A stretch of 64,000 nt of DNA from Bizionia myxarmorum (lineage in GTDB: Bacteria; Bacteroidota; Bacteroidia; Flavobacteriales; Flavobacteriaceae). The notes beneath the pieces were generated by a model. That model ran no database searches and was not told where the DNA came from. It saw only the letters and a program-made list of their open reading frames with translations. This document shows positions 9,099 through 17,736 of the stretch, one piece after another. Location: contig NZ_VSKK01000001.1 of the NCBI RefSeq assembly GCF_008086205.1, positions 372,001-436,000 on the forward strand, read 5' to 3'. Both the position numbers and the translations under genes were made by a program. Every line of letters starts with the position of its first letter. Position 1 is the first letter of the stretch.

Positions 9099-10037
9099 TT
9101 GAAAATAATACAAACGCTCCATAGCGACTTTGAAAATGATACCGTTGTAACCATTGGCACTTTTGATGGTGTTCATATTGGACATCAAAAAATAATTGAA
9201 AGACTCGTTACTTCGGCAAAAAATAACGGATTAAAATCTGCTATTTTAACCTTCTTTCCTCATCCACGTATGGTATTACAAAAAGATACCAAAATAAAAA
9301 TGCTTAATACCATTGATGAGAAAGCGAAAATTATGGAGGCTTTGGGATTGGATTATTTAGTGATTAAAAAGTTTACTACGGAGTTTTCACGTATCACCGC
9401 CAAGGATTTTGTTTCCGATGTTTTGGTAAAACATTTACACGCCAAAAAAGTAATTATTGGATATGATCATCACTTCGGCAGAAATAGAACCGCTAATATT
9501 GATGATTTGCGCAAATTTGGTGAAAAACAGGGGTTTAAAGTCGAAGAAATTTCAGCACAAGATATTAATGATGTTTCCGTAAGTTCTACTAAAATTAGAA
9601 CAGCACTTTTAGAAGGCGACATTAAAACCGCAAACAGCTATTTAGGCTATAATTACATGTTAAATGGAACGGTTGTTCGCGGAAAAGGCCTCGGAAAAAA
9701 CATAGGTTTCCCCACGGCAAATTTACATATAGAAGAAACCTATAAACTTATTCCAAGCGAAGGTGTTTATGTGGTAAAAGCTGAAATATCAAAACATATT
9801 TATTATGGTATGATGAATATTGGCATAAACCCAACTGTTAGTGCTGATAATAAACAATCTATTGAAATTAATTTCTTTAATTTGAATGAATCCTTATACG
9901 GTTCAGAATTACAAATTGACATGTTAGACCGTATCAGAAATGAACAAAAGTTTGATTCGGTAGACGCTTTAAAAGCCCAATTAAATCAAGATAAACTAGC
10001 TGCTTTGCAGTATATAAAAAATCATGAAACTCACTAA
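9099..10037 (+). CDS. ribF: Bifunctional riboflavin kinase / FAD synthetase
   Basis: Converts riboflavin to FMN and then FAD. The N-terminal nucleotidyltransferase domain shows VVTIGTFDGVHIGHQ and a later SSTKIRTALLEGD; the C-terminal flavokinase domain shows VVRGKGLGKNIGFPTAN. I choose the TTG at 9099 (MKIIQTLHSD..., 312 residues) because the open frame's first TTG at 9078 lies in the -7 promoter element and because family members begin shortly before the first strand. The gene overlaps the next one by 14 bases, suggesting translational coupling. Confidence 0.95.
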   Translation: MKIIQTLHSDFENDTVVTIGTFDGVHIGHQKIIERLVTSAKNNGLKSAILTFFPHPRMVLQKDTKIKMLNTIDEKAKIMEALGLDYLVIKKFTTEFSRITAKDFVSDVLVKHLHAKKVIIGYDHHFGRNRTANIDDLRKFGEKQGFKVEEISAQDINDVSVSSTKIRTALLEGDIKTANSYLGYNYMLNGTVVRGKGLGKNIGFPTANLHIEETYKLIPSEGVYVVKAEISKHIYYGMMNIGINPTVSADNKQSIEINFFNLNESLYGSELQIDMLDRIRNEQKFDSVDALKAQLNQDKLAALQYIKNHETH

Positions 10038-11355
10038 TTTTCTATTTAAGCAAGTTGATAATTCATCTTTAATAATTTTCCGAATTATTTTTGGATTGCT
10101 ATGCTTTTTAGAATCTATTGGCGCTATTTTCACAGGCTGGCTGGAACGCACTTTAGTACAACCTCAATTCACTTTTTCTTTTATTGGTTTTGAATGGCTC
10201 CAACCTTTACCTGGTAATAGCATGTACGTTTATTACGTCATTATGGGTGTTTTCGGACTATTTATTATGCTTGGTTATAAGTACCGTTTAAGCGCCTTTA
10301 TGTTTACCATAATGTGGACAGGAACTTACCTCATGCAAAAAGCGTCTTATAATAACCACTACTATTTATTGGTGCTATTAAGCGCCATCATGATTATTTT
10401 ACCTGCCCATAATAACATCTCTATAGACGCAAAACGCAATCCTAGTATTAAAGAAATTGCCATGCCTAATTGGTGTCGCTATGTTTTTGTTTTACAAATG
10501 TTTATCGTTTATACCTACGGAGCGATTGCTAAATTGTACCCAGATTGGTTGGACGGATCCATTATGGCCATTTTAATGAAAAGCAAAGAGCATTATTATG
10601 TAATAGGTTCATTTTTACAATATGAATGGATGCATTATTTTTTAGCCTATGGCGGCATTCTTTTCGACGGTTTAATTATACCTTTATTGTTATACAAACC
10701 AACACGGAAATTTGCGTTTTTAATATCGATATTTTTTCATCTATTTAATTCCTTCGTGTTTCAAGTGGGTATTTTCCCTTATTTATCTTTGGCTTTTGCC
10801 TTATTCTTCTTTGAACCGAAAACCATTCATAATTTATTTTTAAAAAGAAAACCTTTTTATACTGGTGAAGAGGTTATTGTTCCATCTTATAAAAAACCCA
10901 TGCTGGTTGTTTTTGCCATCTATTTTTCGATACAAATTCTATTACCACTTCGTCATTATTTATTTCCACAATCGGTTTTATGGACAGAAGAAGGTCATAG
11001 AATGTCTTGGCGTATGATGTTACGTTCTAGAAGTGGACATACTATTTATTATGTGGTAGATAAAAAAACCAATTTAAAAACTACCGTTAATTTAAGCCAT
11101 TATTTAACTCTAAAACAACAGCGTTTAGTTAGTGCGAAGCCTGATGTTATTTGGCAATTCTCTCAAGTTTTAAAAGAAGATTTCGCTAAAAAAGGACAAG
11201 ACGTTTCGGTGTTTGTAGATAGTAAAGTAAGTATTAACGGACGCCCCTTTATTCCCTTTATAGATCCAGAAGTAAATATGGCTGCGGCCAAATGGTCTGC
11301 CTTTAAACATAGCGAATGGATTTTACCACCAAAACAAGACTATTTCACGCGCTAA
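10024..11355 (+). CDS. HTTM-domain (vitamin K-dependent gamma-carboxylase-like) membrane protein
   Basis: A 443-residue protein with several hydrophobic segments between about residues 15 and 310, matching the HTTM (horizontally transferred transmembrane) domain related to the N-terminal part of gamma-glutamyl carboxylase; YTYGAIAKLYPDWLDG is characteristic. The last ~130 residues are soluble and contain RMSWRMMLRSRSG. The true activity of bacterial HTTM proteins is mostly unknown. It overlaps ribF by 14 bases and precedes serS by 33, so it may depend on ribF expression. Confidence 0.85.
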   Translation: MKLTNFLFKQVDNSSLIIFRIIFGLLCFLESIGAIFTGWLERTLVQPQFTFSFIGFEWLQPLPGNSMYVYYVIMGVFGLFIMLGYKYRLSAFMFTIMWTGTYLMQKASYNNHYYLLVLLSAIMIILPAHNNISIDAKRNPSIKEIAMPNWCRYVFVLQMFIVYTYGAIAKLYPDWLDGSIMAILMKSKEHYYVIGSFLQYEWMHYFLAYGGILFDGLIIPLLLYKPTRKFAFLISIFFHLFNSFVFQVGIFPYLSLAFALFFFEPKTIHNLFLKRKPFYTGEEVIVPSYKKPMLVVFAIYFSIQILLPLRHYLFPQSVLWTEEGHRMSWRMMLRSRSGHTIYYVVDKKTNLKTTVNLSHYLTLKQQRLVSAKPDVIWQFSQVLKEDFAKKGQDVSVFVDSKVSINGRPFIPFIDPEVNMAAAKWSAFKHSEWILPPKQDYFTR

Positions 11356-11360
11356 TTCCG

Positions 11361-11368
11361 TAAATTTG
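11361..11368 (+). promoter_or_regulatory. -7 element for serS
   Basis: TAAATTTG ends 20 bases before the serS start codon. No TTG at the usual upstream position. Confidence 0.5.
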
Positions 11369-11388
11369 CCGCTTAAATTTTTAATTCT

Positions 11389-12660
11389 ATGTTACAAATA
11401 CCATTTATTAGAGAGCATAAAGATTTGGTTATTGAACGTTTAAAAAAACGCCAAATTGATGCTGCCCAAATGATCAATGAAGTCATTGCATTAGACGAGC
11501 AAAGACGTCAAGAACAAACAAATCTTGATAATATGTTAGCGGAATCCAATGCGCTTTCTAAAGAAATTGGTATTCTATATAAATCCGGTCAGGCCGAACA
11601 AGCCAACACGCTCAAAGCCCGTACTGCAGATTTAAAAATTGAAACTAAAGAATTAAACGACAAACTAAATGAAACGGCAGAGGCCTTAAATCAGTTATTA
11701 TATAAAATCCCTAATGTTCCGAATGAATTGGTTCCTGCAGGAAATTCTGAAGAAGAAAACGAAGAGATTTTTAAAGAAGGAAGCATTCCTAAACTTCATG
11801 AAGGCGCGCTACCACATTGGGAGTTAGCTAAAAAATATGATATCATTGATTTTGAATTAGGAAACAAAATTACCGGTGCTGGTTTTCCTGTTTATAAAGG
11901 TAAAGGCGCCCGATTACAGCGTGCACTTATCGCCTATTTCTTGGATAAAAACACAGCTGCTGGTTATACGGAATACCAATTACCACTTTTGGTGAATGAA
12001 GCATCTGGTTTTGGAACGGGACAATTACCCGACAAAGAAGGCCAAATGTATCATGTAACCGAAGATAATTTATACTTAATTCCTACAGCCGAGGTTCCTG
12101 GAACTAATATTTTTCGTGACGTTATTTTAAATGAAAGCGAACTTCCTATTGGCATAACTGGCTACACACCTTGTTTTCGTCGTGAAGCTGGAAGTTATGG
12201 CGCTCATGTTCGTGGTTTAAACCGTTTGCATCAGTTTGATAAAGTCGAAATTTTACGCGTAGAACATCCAGATAATTCTTATAAAGCTTTGGATACGATG
12301 GTAGATCATGTAAGAGAAATTTTACGAGATCTGAAATTGCCTTATCGTATTTTACGTCTTTGTGGTGGCGATTTAGGATTTACGTCTGCTATGACTTATG
12401 ATTTTGAAGTATTTTCCACAGCACAAGACCGTTGGTTAGAAATTTCATCTGTATCTAATTTTGAAACCTTTCAAGCTAACCGCTTAAAATTACGTTTCAG
12501 AAATAGTGAAGGCAAAAATGAATTGGCACACACGCTTAACGGAAGCTCATTAGCTTTACCTCGTGTATTGGCAGGAATTTTGGAAAACTACCAAACACTG
12601 GAAGGCATTGTTATTCCAGATGCACTAATTCCGTACACAGGATTTTCAATAATTGATTAA
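11389..12660 (+). CDS. serS: Seryl-tRNA synthetase
   Basis: Charges tRNA-Ser (and tRNA-Sec where present). The 423-residue length is standard. An N-terminal coiled-coil tRNA-binding arm (about 25-110) precedes the class II catalytic core, with TAEVP near residue 233, motif 2 FRREAGSYGAHVRGLNR from about 263 and motif 3 GSSLALPRVLAGILENYQ from about 385. A strong hairpin terminator follows. Confidence 0.97.
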   Translation: MLQIPFIREHKDLVIERLKKRQIDAAQMINEVIALDEQRRQEQTNLDNMLAESNALSKEIGILYKSGQAEQANTLKARTADLKIETKELNDKLNETAEALNQLLYKIPNVPNELVPAGNSEEENEEIFKEGSIPKLHEGALPHWELAKKYDIIDFELGNKITGAGFPVYKGKGARLQRALIAYFLDKNTAAGYTEYQLPLLVNEASGFGTGQLPDKEGQMYHVTEDNLYLIPTAEVPGTNIFRDVILNESELPIGITGYTPCFRREAGSYGAHVRGLNRLHQFDKVEILRVEHPDNSYKALDTMVDHVREILRDLKLPYRILRLCGGDLGFTSAMTYDFEVFSTAQDRWLEISSVSNFETFQANRLKLRFRNSEGKNELAHTLNGSSLALPRVLAGILENYQTLEGIVIPDALIPYTGFSIID

Positions 12661-12700
12661 ATTTGTAGCTTTTACCTGCTAGAATTTAAGTGATATTTAT

Positions 12701-12750
12701 CAAAAAATCGTTAAAACGCAAATTTCACCTGTTGTTTAACGATTTTTTGC
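12701..12750 (+). terminator. Terminator after serS
   Basis: CAAAAAATCGTTAAA (12701-12715) and TTTAACGATTTTTTG (12735-12749) form a 15-bp perfect stem with a 19-base loop; the A and T runs lie in the stem arms, so it could act in either direction. Confidence 0.75.
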
Positions 12751-12816
12751 TGTTTTATTTTGTCAATTGGAAAATAATATAGAGATTCGTTTACCCTAAA
12801 TCTAATACTGTTAACA

Positions 12817-12948
12817 ATGAAAAATCTTGCTAGGCTTTTTCTTCTTATTATTCTAGCCGTAATTGCCGGCAATCTCATCTTTTCAGATTTCGATTTAAAC
12901 CCAAAAAAACAAGTATCTGTAATGGCTTCAATAGCTGCAGATTCGTAA
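12817..12948 (+). CDS. Small predicted single-pass membrane peptide (43 residues)
   Basis: An ATG at 12817 opens a 43-residue frame: MKNLARLFLLIILAVIAGN, a strongly hydrophobic segment from about 6 to 22, then a short polar and weakly hydrophobic tail ending in ADS. The N-terminus is positively charged, consistent with an N-in single-pass protein. It is bounded by the serS terminator upstream and its own terminator at 13030-13062, so it looks like an independent unit. No clear TAnnTTTG is seen upstream. I do not recognise the family. A longer frame on the opposite strand (85 residues) is low-complexity and not supported. Confidence 0.5.
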   Translation: MKNLARLFLLIILAVIAGNLIFSDFDLNPKKQVSVMASIAADS

Positions 12949-13029
12949 CGCATTTTAGTATTACCCAATCAGGTAATTGAATCATTTTGTAGTATACAGT
13001 GGTTAATAGCACATTTATTTTGGTTGGCA

Positions 13030-13062
13030 AAATGCCTGAAATCTTTTCAGGCATTTTTTTTT
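13030..13062 (+). terminator. Terminator of the small-peptide unit
   Basis: AATGCCTGAAA (13031-13041) and TTTCAGGCATT (13045-13055) form an 11-bp stem with a three-base loop, followed by a T-run to about 13062. Confidence 0.85.
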
Positions 13063-13119
13063 ATAAAAACATTCACAACATCTACTGTTCACTTTGTTAT
13101 ATTTACATAAAGTAATGCC

Positions 13120-14889
13120 ATGCGATTTTTTATTCTATGCTTTTTGCTATCATCTGTCAGTATGTTTTCACAAGAAGACTTGCTCGCTAAAGAATATTAT
13201 AAAAATGGGGAATTTGAAAAAGCTTTAAGCGCTTATCAAGATTTATATAGAAAATCTTCAAATAACAATGCGTATTTTCTAGAACTCATAAAAACGCATC
13301 AACAACTCGAGCAACTAGATCAAGCGGAAACTTTATTAATAAAGCAAATGGAGCGTATCATCTATCCAGCGCTTTATGTAGAATTGGGTTATAATTATCA
13401 ATTAAAAGATAATTTAGAAACTGCTAATCTTAATTACAACAAGGCCATCACGTATATAGATGAAAACCCCAACTATGCTTTTTCCGTTGGAAAGTTTTTT
13501 GAAAATCGCTCACTTTTAGATCAAGCTGTCACGACCTATGAAAAAGCAATGGCCATAAAACCAGAGCTGAATTTTAATATCCAACTGGCTCGAATTTATG
13601 GTGAACAAGGAAATGTGGAAAAAATGTTTTTTAGTTATCTGGAATTCATAGGTTCCAATAGCTCATATTTAAACACTATAAAACGCGCCATGAGCGATTT
13701 TATAACGGAAAACCCAGAGAATGAAAACAACATTTTACTACGCCGAGTTCTTCTTAAAAAAGTTCAAGAAGAACCTAATTTACTATGGAATGAGTTATTA
13801 AGTTGGTTATTCATTCAACAAAAAGATTATAATAAAGCTTTTGCTCAAGAAAAGGCTATTTTTAATAGACAGCCCGAAAGCTTAAGCCGCATTGAAGAAC
13901 TCGCTTTTATTGCTATGAATGATGACGCTTTTGATGTCGCGAAAAATATTTTCAACTATTTGGCAGAAACCGCACAGAATCCGGATGTTCAAATTGGTGC
14001 GCATTATAATTTGCTTCAAATTGATTTAAAAACGCAAACGGATATAAAAGCAATAGAAAGCACCTATTTAGAGCTTTTTAGAACCTTTGGAACCACTAGG
14101 CAAACCATTAAATTACAAATTGCTTATGCGCATTTTTTAGCATTTTATAAACATGATCCGTTAGCTGCTGATTTATTTTTAAAAGAAAGTTTAAAACTTC
14201 CTATTTCGGATTTGGAAGAAGGGCAAGTGAAATTAGAATTAGGCGCTATTCTGGTTTTACAAGAAAAATTTAATGAAGCTTTAATCTATTTCACACAGAT
14301 TCAACGCAACCTAAAAAACAGTACGTTGGCTCAAGAAGCACGTTTTAAAGTAGCCCAAACTAGTTATTATAAAGGTGATTTTAAGTGGGCAGAATCCCAA
14401 CTTAAAATTTTAAAATCGTCCACATCTCAACTTATTGCCAATGATGCCTTGGATTTAATGCTGCTCATTACAGATAATAAATTTGAAGATTCCACCCAAG
14501 CCGGTTTAACGCTTTATGCGAAAGCGGATCTAATGGCTTTTCAAAATAAACCCAATGAAGCGATTAGCATTTTAAACACCGTTTTAGAAAATTACAAAGG
14601 TCAATCTATAGAAGCTCAAGCACTTTATAAACAAGGTCAATTGTTTGAAGCCAACAAACAATACGAGAAAGCTGAAACCAACTACCAAATGATAGTTGTT
14701 AATTTTAAAGATGGGATTCTAGCTGACGACGCTTATTTTGCGCTAGCTGAATTATATGAAAAGCACCTCCAAAACCCCCAAAAGGCTAAAGAATTTTACG
14801 AACAAATAATCTTTAACCATCAAGACAGTATATTCTTTGTAGAGGCTCGCAAACGATTTCGGGAGTTGCGGGGTGACGCCGTTAATTAA
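13120..14889 (+). CDS. Exported tetratricopeptide-repeat protein
   Basis: A 589-residue protein with a signal peptide (about 1-17, SVSMFSQ) followed almost entirely by helical repeats of TPR type; examples are the YYKNGEFEKALSAYQDL unit near residue 26 and the QALYKQGQLFEANKQYEKAE unit near 505. TPR arrays bind other proteins, so a scaffold role in the periplasm or envelope is likely, but no specific partner is visible. A near-consensus TATATTTA (13098-13105) may be its -7 element. It precedes DUF4286 and rsmA on the same strand, but a separate promoter intervenes. Confidence 0.85.
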   Translation: MRFFILCFLLSSVSMFSQEDLLAKEYYKNGEFEKALSAYQDLYRKSSNNNAYFLELIKTHQQLEQLDQAETLLIKQMERIIYPALYVELGYNYQLKDNLETANLNYNKAITYIDENPNYAFSVGKFFENRSLLDQAVTTYEKAMAIKPELNFNIQLARIYGEQGNVEKMFFSYLEFIGSNSSYLNTIKRAMSDFITENPENENNILLRRVLLKKVQEEPNLLWNELLSWLFIQQKDYNKAFAQEKAIFNRQPESLSRIEELAFIAMNDDAFDVAKNIFNYLAETAQNPDVQIGAHYNLLQIDLKTQTDIKAIESTYLELFRTFGTTRQTIKLQIAYAHFLAFYKHDPLAADLFLKESLKLPISDLEEGQVKLELGAILVLQEKFNEALIYFTQIQRNLKNSTLAQEARFKVAQTSYYKGDFKWAESQLKILKSSTSQLIANDALDLMLLITDNKFEDSTQAGLTLYAKADLMAFQNKPNEAISILNTVLENYKGQSIEAQALYKQGQLFEANKQYEKAETNYQMIVVNFKDGILADDAYFALAELYEKHLQNPQKAKEFYEQIIFNHQDSIFFVEARKRFRELRGDAVN

Positions 14890-14935
14890 TAGCACGTAAA
14901 ATCATCTATTGCATTAAAAAAAAGGCACAAACCTT

Positions 14936-14966
14936 TTGATGATGACCGCGAACTCCTGTAATTTTG
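14936..14966 (+). promoter_or_regulatory. Promoter of the DUF4286-rsmA-mgtE unit
   Basis: TTG (14936-14938), a 20-base spacer and TAATTTTG (14959-14966). This is one of the best matches to the flavobacterial consensus in the window; the leader to the start at 15013 is about 40 bases. Confidence 0.7.
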
Positions 14967-15012
14967 CACAGAACAGATAAATAACAGCAGTTAAGCATAA
15001 TAATCCAGCTAT

Positions 15013-15339
15013 ATGATTATATATAATGTTACCACAAATGTTGATAACGGGATTCATAACGAATGGTTATCATGGATGAAAACGGAACATATTCCAAAGA
15101 TGTTGGCAACTGGACATTTTAAAGAGGCCAAACTAACCCGCGTTATCATTGAAGAAGAAATGGGTGGTGTTACGTATTCTGTACAATATCGTGCGCATTC
15201 TCGAGAAGGATTAGATAGTTATTATCAAAACCACGCCGATACGTTGCGATTAGAGGTTTTGAAAAAATTTGCTGATAAAATATTAGCATTTCGTACCGAA
15301 TTAGAGGTTATTGAAGAATTTACGGCTAAGGTCAAATAA
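15013..15339 (+). CDS. DUF4286 family protein
   Basis: A 108-residue cytoplasmic protein beginning MIIYNVTTNVDNG, with the conserved HNEWLSWMKTEHIPKML stretch (about residues 15-31) typical of DUF4286, a small ferredoxin-like-fold family common in Bacteroidota. The function is unknown. It lies 33 bases upstream of rsmA, downstream of a good promoter, so the two are probably cotranscribed. Confidence 0.85.
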   Translation: MIIYNVTTNVDNGIHNEWLSWMKTEHIPKMLATGHFKEAKLTRVIIEEEMGGVTYSVQYRAHSREGLDSYYQNHADTLRLEVLKKFADKILAFRTELEVIEEFTAKVK

Positions 15340-15372
15340 ACTAGAAATAGTTTAAAAAAATAAAAATCAAAC

Positions 15373-16161
15373 ATGTCTGTAAAAGCAAAAAAACATTTAG
15401 GCCAACATTTTCTAACCGATGAAACCATCGCAGAAAAAATTGCCGATTCCCTGTCTTTTAAAGGCTATAAACATGTTTTGGAAATAGGTCCAGGAATGGG
15501 TGTGTTAACCAAGTATCTTCTTCAAAAAGATATTATAACACATGTTATTGAAATTGATCCAGAATCCGTTGATTATTTAAAAAACAACTATCTGAATCTT
15601 GCCGATCGGATTATTCAAAAAGATTTTTTAAAATACGATTTAAACGAAATTTTCAATCAAGAACCCTTCGCCATCATTGGAAATTTCCCCTATAATATTT
15701 CATCGCAGATTCTCTTTAAAGCTTTAGAAATGCGCGATCAGATTCCTGAATTTTCAGGGATGTTTCAAAAAGAAGTCGCCCAACGTATTTGCTCCAAAGA
15801 AGGCAGCAAAGTGTATGGTATTCTATCGGTTTTAACCCAAGCATTTTATGATGCCGAATACTTATTTACCGTACCACCAACGGTATTTATCCCGGCACCT
15901 AAAGTAGAATCTGGCGTGCTGCATTTAACAAGAAAAGCCAATTATGAATTACCGTGTAATGAAAAACTATTTTTTCAAGTGGTAAAACAAGCATTTCAAC
16001 AACGCCGAAAAACTTTGCGTAACAGTTTAAAAACCTTTAACCTGTCTGATAATTTAAGAGCAAATAGTATATTTGACAAACGACCAGAACAGTTGTCCGT
16101 TTCGGCCTTTCTGGAACTAACACAGCTCATCGAAAATGATGTATCCGACGAAAAAGCATAA
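15373..16161 (+). CDS. rsmA: 16S rRNA dimethyladenosine transferase
   Basis: Dimethylates the two adjacent adenosines of the helix 45 loop of 16S rRNA late in 30S assembly (KsgA). At 262 residues it has the usual length. Motifs: GQHFLTD at the N-terminus, the SAM-binding [10 protein letters not shown] at about 38-47 and catalytic N104-F-P-Y. The C-terminal [13 protein letters not shown] segment is standard. It follows DUF4286 and precedes mgtE by 24 bases. Confidence 0.96.
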   Translation: MSVKAKKHLGQHFLTDETIAEKIADSLSFKGYKHVLEIGPGMGVLTKYLLQKDIITHVIEIDPESVDYLKNNYLNLADRIIQKDFLKYDLNEIFNQEPFAIIGNFPYNISSQILFKALEMRDQIPEFSGMFQKEVAQRICSKEGSKVYGILSVLTQAFYDAEYLFTVPPTVFIPAPKVESGVLHLTRKANYELPCNEKLFFQVVKQAFQQRRKTLRNSLKTFNLSDNLRANSIFDKRPEQLSVSAFLELTQLIENDVSDEKA

Positions 16162-16185
16162 TATCATAAAAAACAAAAAAACCGC

Positions 16186-17559
16186 ATGGCCGACGAAAAA
16201 GAGAACATACAATTTCAGCTTACCGACGAAATAATTGAGCAGGTAGAAAATCTGATAGAAATTGGAGATAATGACGCATTAAAAACATTATTTCTAGATT
16301 TTCACCATGCCGATATTGCTGAAATTTTAGATGAACTTAATTTAGACGATGCCGTTTTTATCATCAAATTATTAGATTCGGAAACCACATCCGACATTCT
16401 GATAGAGTTGGACGAAGACACGCGGGAGAAAATTCTTAAAAACATGTCGGCTAAAGAAATTGCCGAAGAAATTGAAGAATTAGACACCGATGATGCTGCC
16501 GATATAATTGCTGAACTTTCAGAAGCCCGACAGGCCGAAGTAATTTCGCATATTGAAGATACAGATCACCGAGACGAAATTACCGAACTTTTAACCTATG
16601 ATGAGGATTCTGCTGGAGGTCTCATGGCAAAAGAATTGGTAAAAGTGTATGAAACTTGGACCGTTGCAGGTTGTTTACGCCGCATTCGAACACAAGCGCA
16701 AGATGTTAGACGTGTACATTCCATTTATGTGGTAGATCGTCAAAACAAATTAATAGGAAGACTGTCCTTAAAAGATTTAATTGTAGCACGCAGCGATCAG
16801 AAAATTGCAGACATTTACATAACAAGTGTGGACTACGTTTTTGTAGACGAAGATGTAGAAGATGTGGCTAAAGTCATGCAAAAATACGATTTGGAAGCCA
16901 TTCCTGTAGTCGATAAAAATTACACCCTTCTAGGCCGAATTACTATAGATGATATCGTTGATGTTATTCGTGAAGAAGCGGATAAAGATTACCAGTTAGC
17001 CGCTGGTATTTCTCAAGATGTTGAAGCAGATGATAGCATTTGGAAACTTACCAAAGCACGCTTACCATGGTTATTAATTGGTATGTTTGGCGGTTTAGGT
17101 GCCGCTGGAATTATAGAGCAATTTAACGATCACATGGGTGCTTTTGTGGTGCTGTTAAGTTTTGTGCCGCTTATCCAAGCAACTGCCGGAAATGTTGGTG
17201 TACAATCGTCAGCAATTGTGGTGCAAGGTCTCGCAAATGACAGCATTGATGGTAATATTGTAAAAAGGCTTTTAAAAGAAGCGTTACTCGGTTTGGTAAA
17301 CGGTTTTGCCATAGCTTGTATTGGTTTACTCATCACACATTTTGTTTTTAATACACCGTATATCGTGTCTATAACCATTAGTATTGCACTTATTGCCGTG
17401 ATAATTATGGCAGCTATAATTGGAACCTTTATTCCTATTTTCTTGGACAAACGCGGCATTGATCCTGCCGTTGCAACCGGACCTTTTATAACTACGAGTA
17501 ACGATTTATTTGGTATTTTAATTTACTTTCTGATTGCTAAATTCATATTAGGCTTTTAG
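16186..17559 (+). CDS. mgtE: Magnesium transporter MgtE
   Basis: A 457-residue Mg2+ channel of the inner membrane. It has the acidic MgtE_N domain (about 1-130, rich in Asp and Glu), a CBS domain pair (about 135-260) that senses cytoplasmic magnesium, and a C-terminal membrane domain with five hydrophobic segments (about 290-457), including the pore-forming GNVGVQSSA segment (about 341-349). It is probably cotranscribed with rsmA. A palindromic repeat follows. Confidence 0.95.
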   Translation: MADEKENIQFQLTDEIIEQVENLIEIGDNDALKTLFLDFHHADIAEILDELNLDDAVFIIKLLDSETTSDILIELDEDTREKILKNMSAKEIAEEIEELDTDDAADIIAELSEARQAEVISHIEDTDHRDEITELLTYDEDSAGGLMAKELVKVYETWTVAGCLRRIRTQAQDVRRVHSIYVVDRQNKLIGRLSLKDLIVARSDQKIADIYITSVDYVFVDEDVEDVAKVMQKYDLEAIPVVDKNYTLLGRITIDDIVDVIREEADKDYQLAAGISQDVEADDSIWKLTKARLPWLLIGMFGGLGAAGIIEQFNDHMGAFVVLLSFVPLIQATAGNVGVQSSAIVVQGLANDSIDGNIVKRLLKEALLGLVNGFAIACIGLLITHFVFNTPYIVSITISIALIAVIIMAAIIGTFIPIFLDKRGIDPAVATGPFITTSNDLFGILIYFLIAKFILGF

Positions 17560-17565
17560 AGTTTT

Positions 17566-17656
17566 TGGGCGCTACCATAAAGGTCGCGTTATCCACTATA
17601 TCTTTTCTTGTTTTTAAAAAACAAGAAAAGGATGCCGTTTCTACCGTTAGCGCAAA
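17566..17656. repeat. Palindromic dispersed-repeat-like element after mgtE
   Basis: The outer ends GGGCGCTACC and CTACCGTTAGCGC are imperfectly inverted, and the centre is a strong hairpin: CTTTTCTTGTTTTT (17602-17615) with AAAAACAAGAAAAG (17617-17630). The layout (GGGCG..ACC, a CTATATCTTTT hairpin arm, AAAAGGATGCCG, TAGCGCAAA) resembles an intergenic repeat I recall from several flavobacterial genomes, here somewhat degenerate. It may also end mgtE transcripts. Only one copy is seen in the window. Confidence 0.55.
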
Positions 17657-17699
17657 TTATTGAAGGTATTTAAAACCGGTAAAAACATCCCAGTTTTAG

Positions 17700-17707
17700 T
17701 ATATTTG
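17700..17707 (+). promoter_or_regulatory. -7 element for the D-2-hydroxyacid dehydrogenase gene
   Basis: TATATTTG ends 29 bases before the start codon at 17737; no TTG at the normal spacing. Confidence 0.5.
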
Positions 17708-17736
17708 TTATAAAGCAATTCGTTTATCTTCTAAAA

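Noticed and set aside
12711-12968. 85-residue frame on the minus strand
   Set aside because: It reads through the serS terminator arm, ends in a run of basic low-complexity residues and is antisense to the more plausible 43-residue membrane peptide.
14922-14940. AAAAGG-CACAAA-CCTTTT as terminator of the TPR gene
   Set aside because: Only six base pairs and no T-run follows; it overlaps the -33 part of the DUF4286 promoter.
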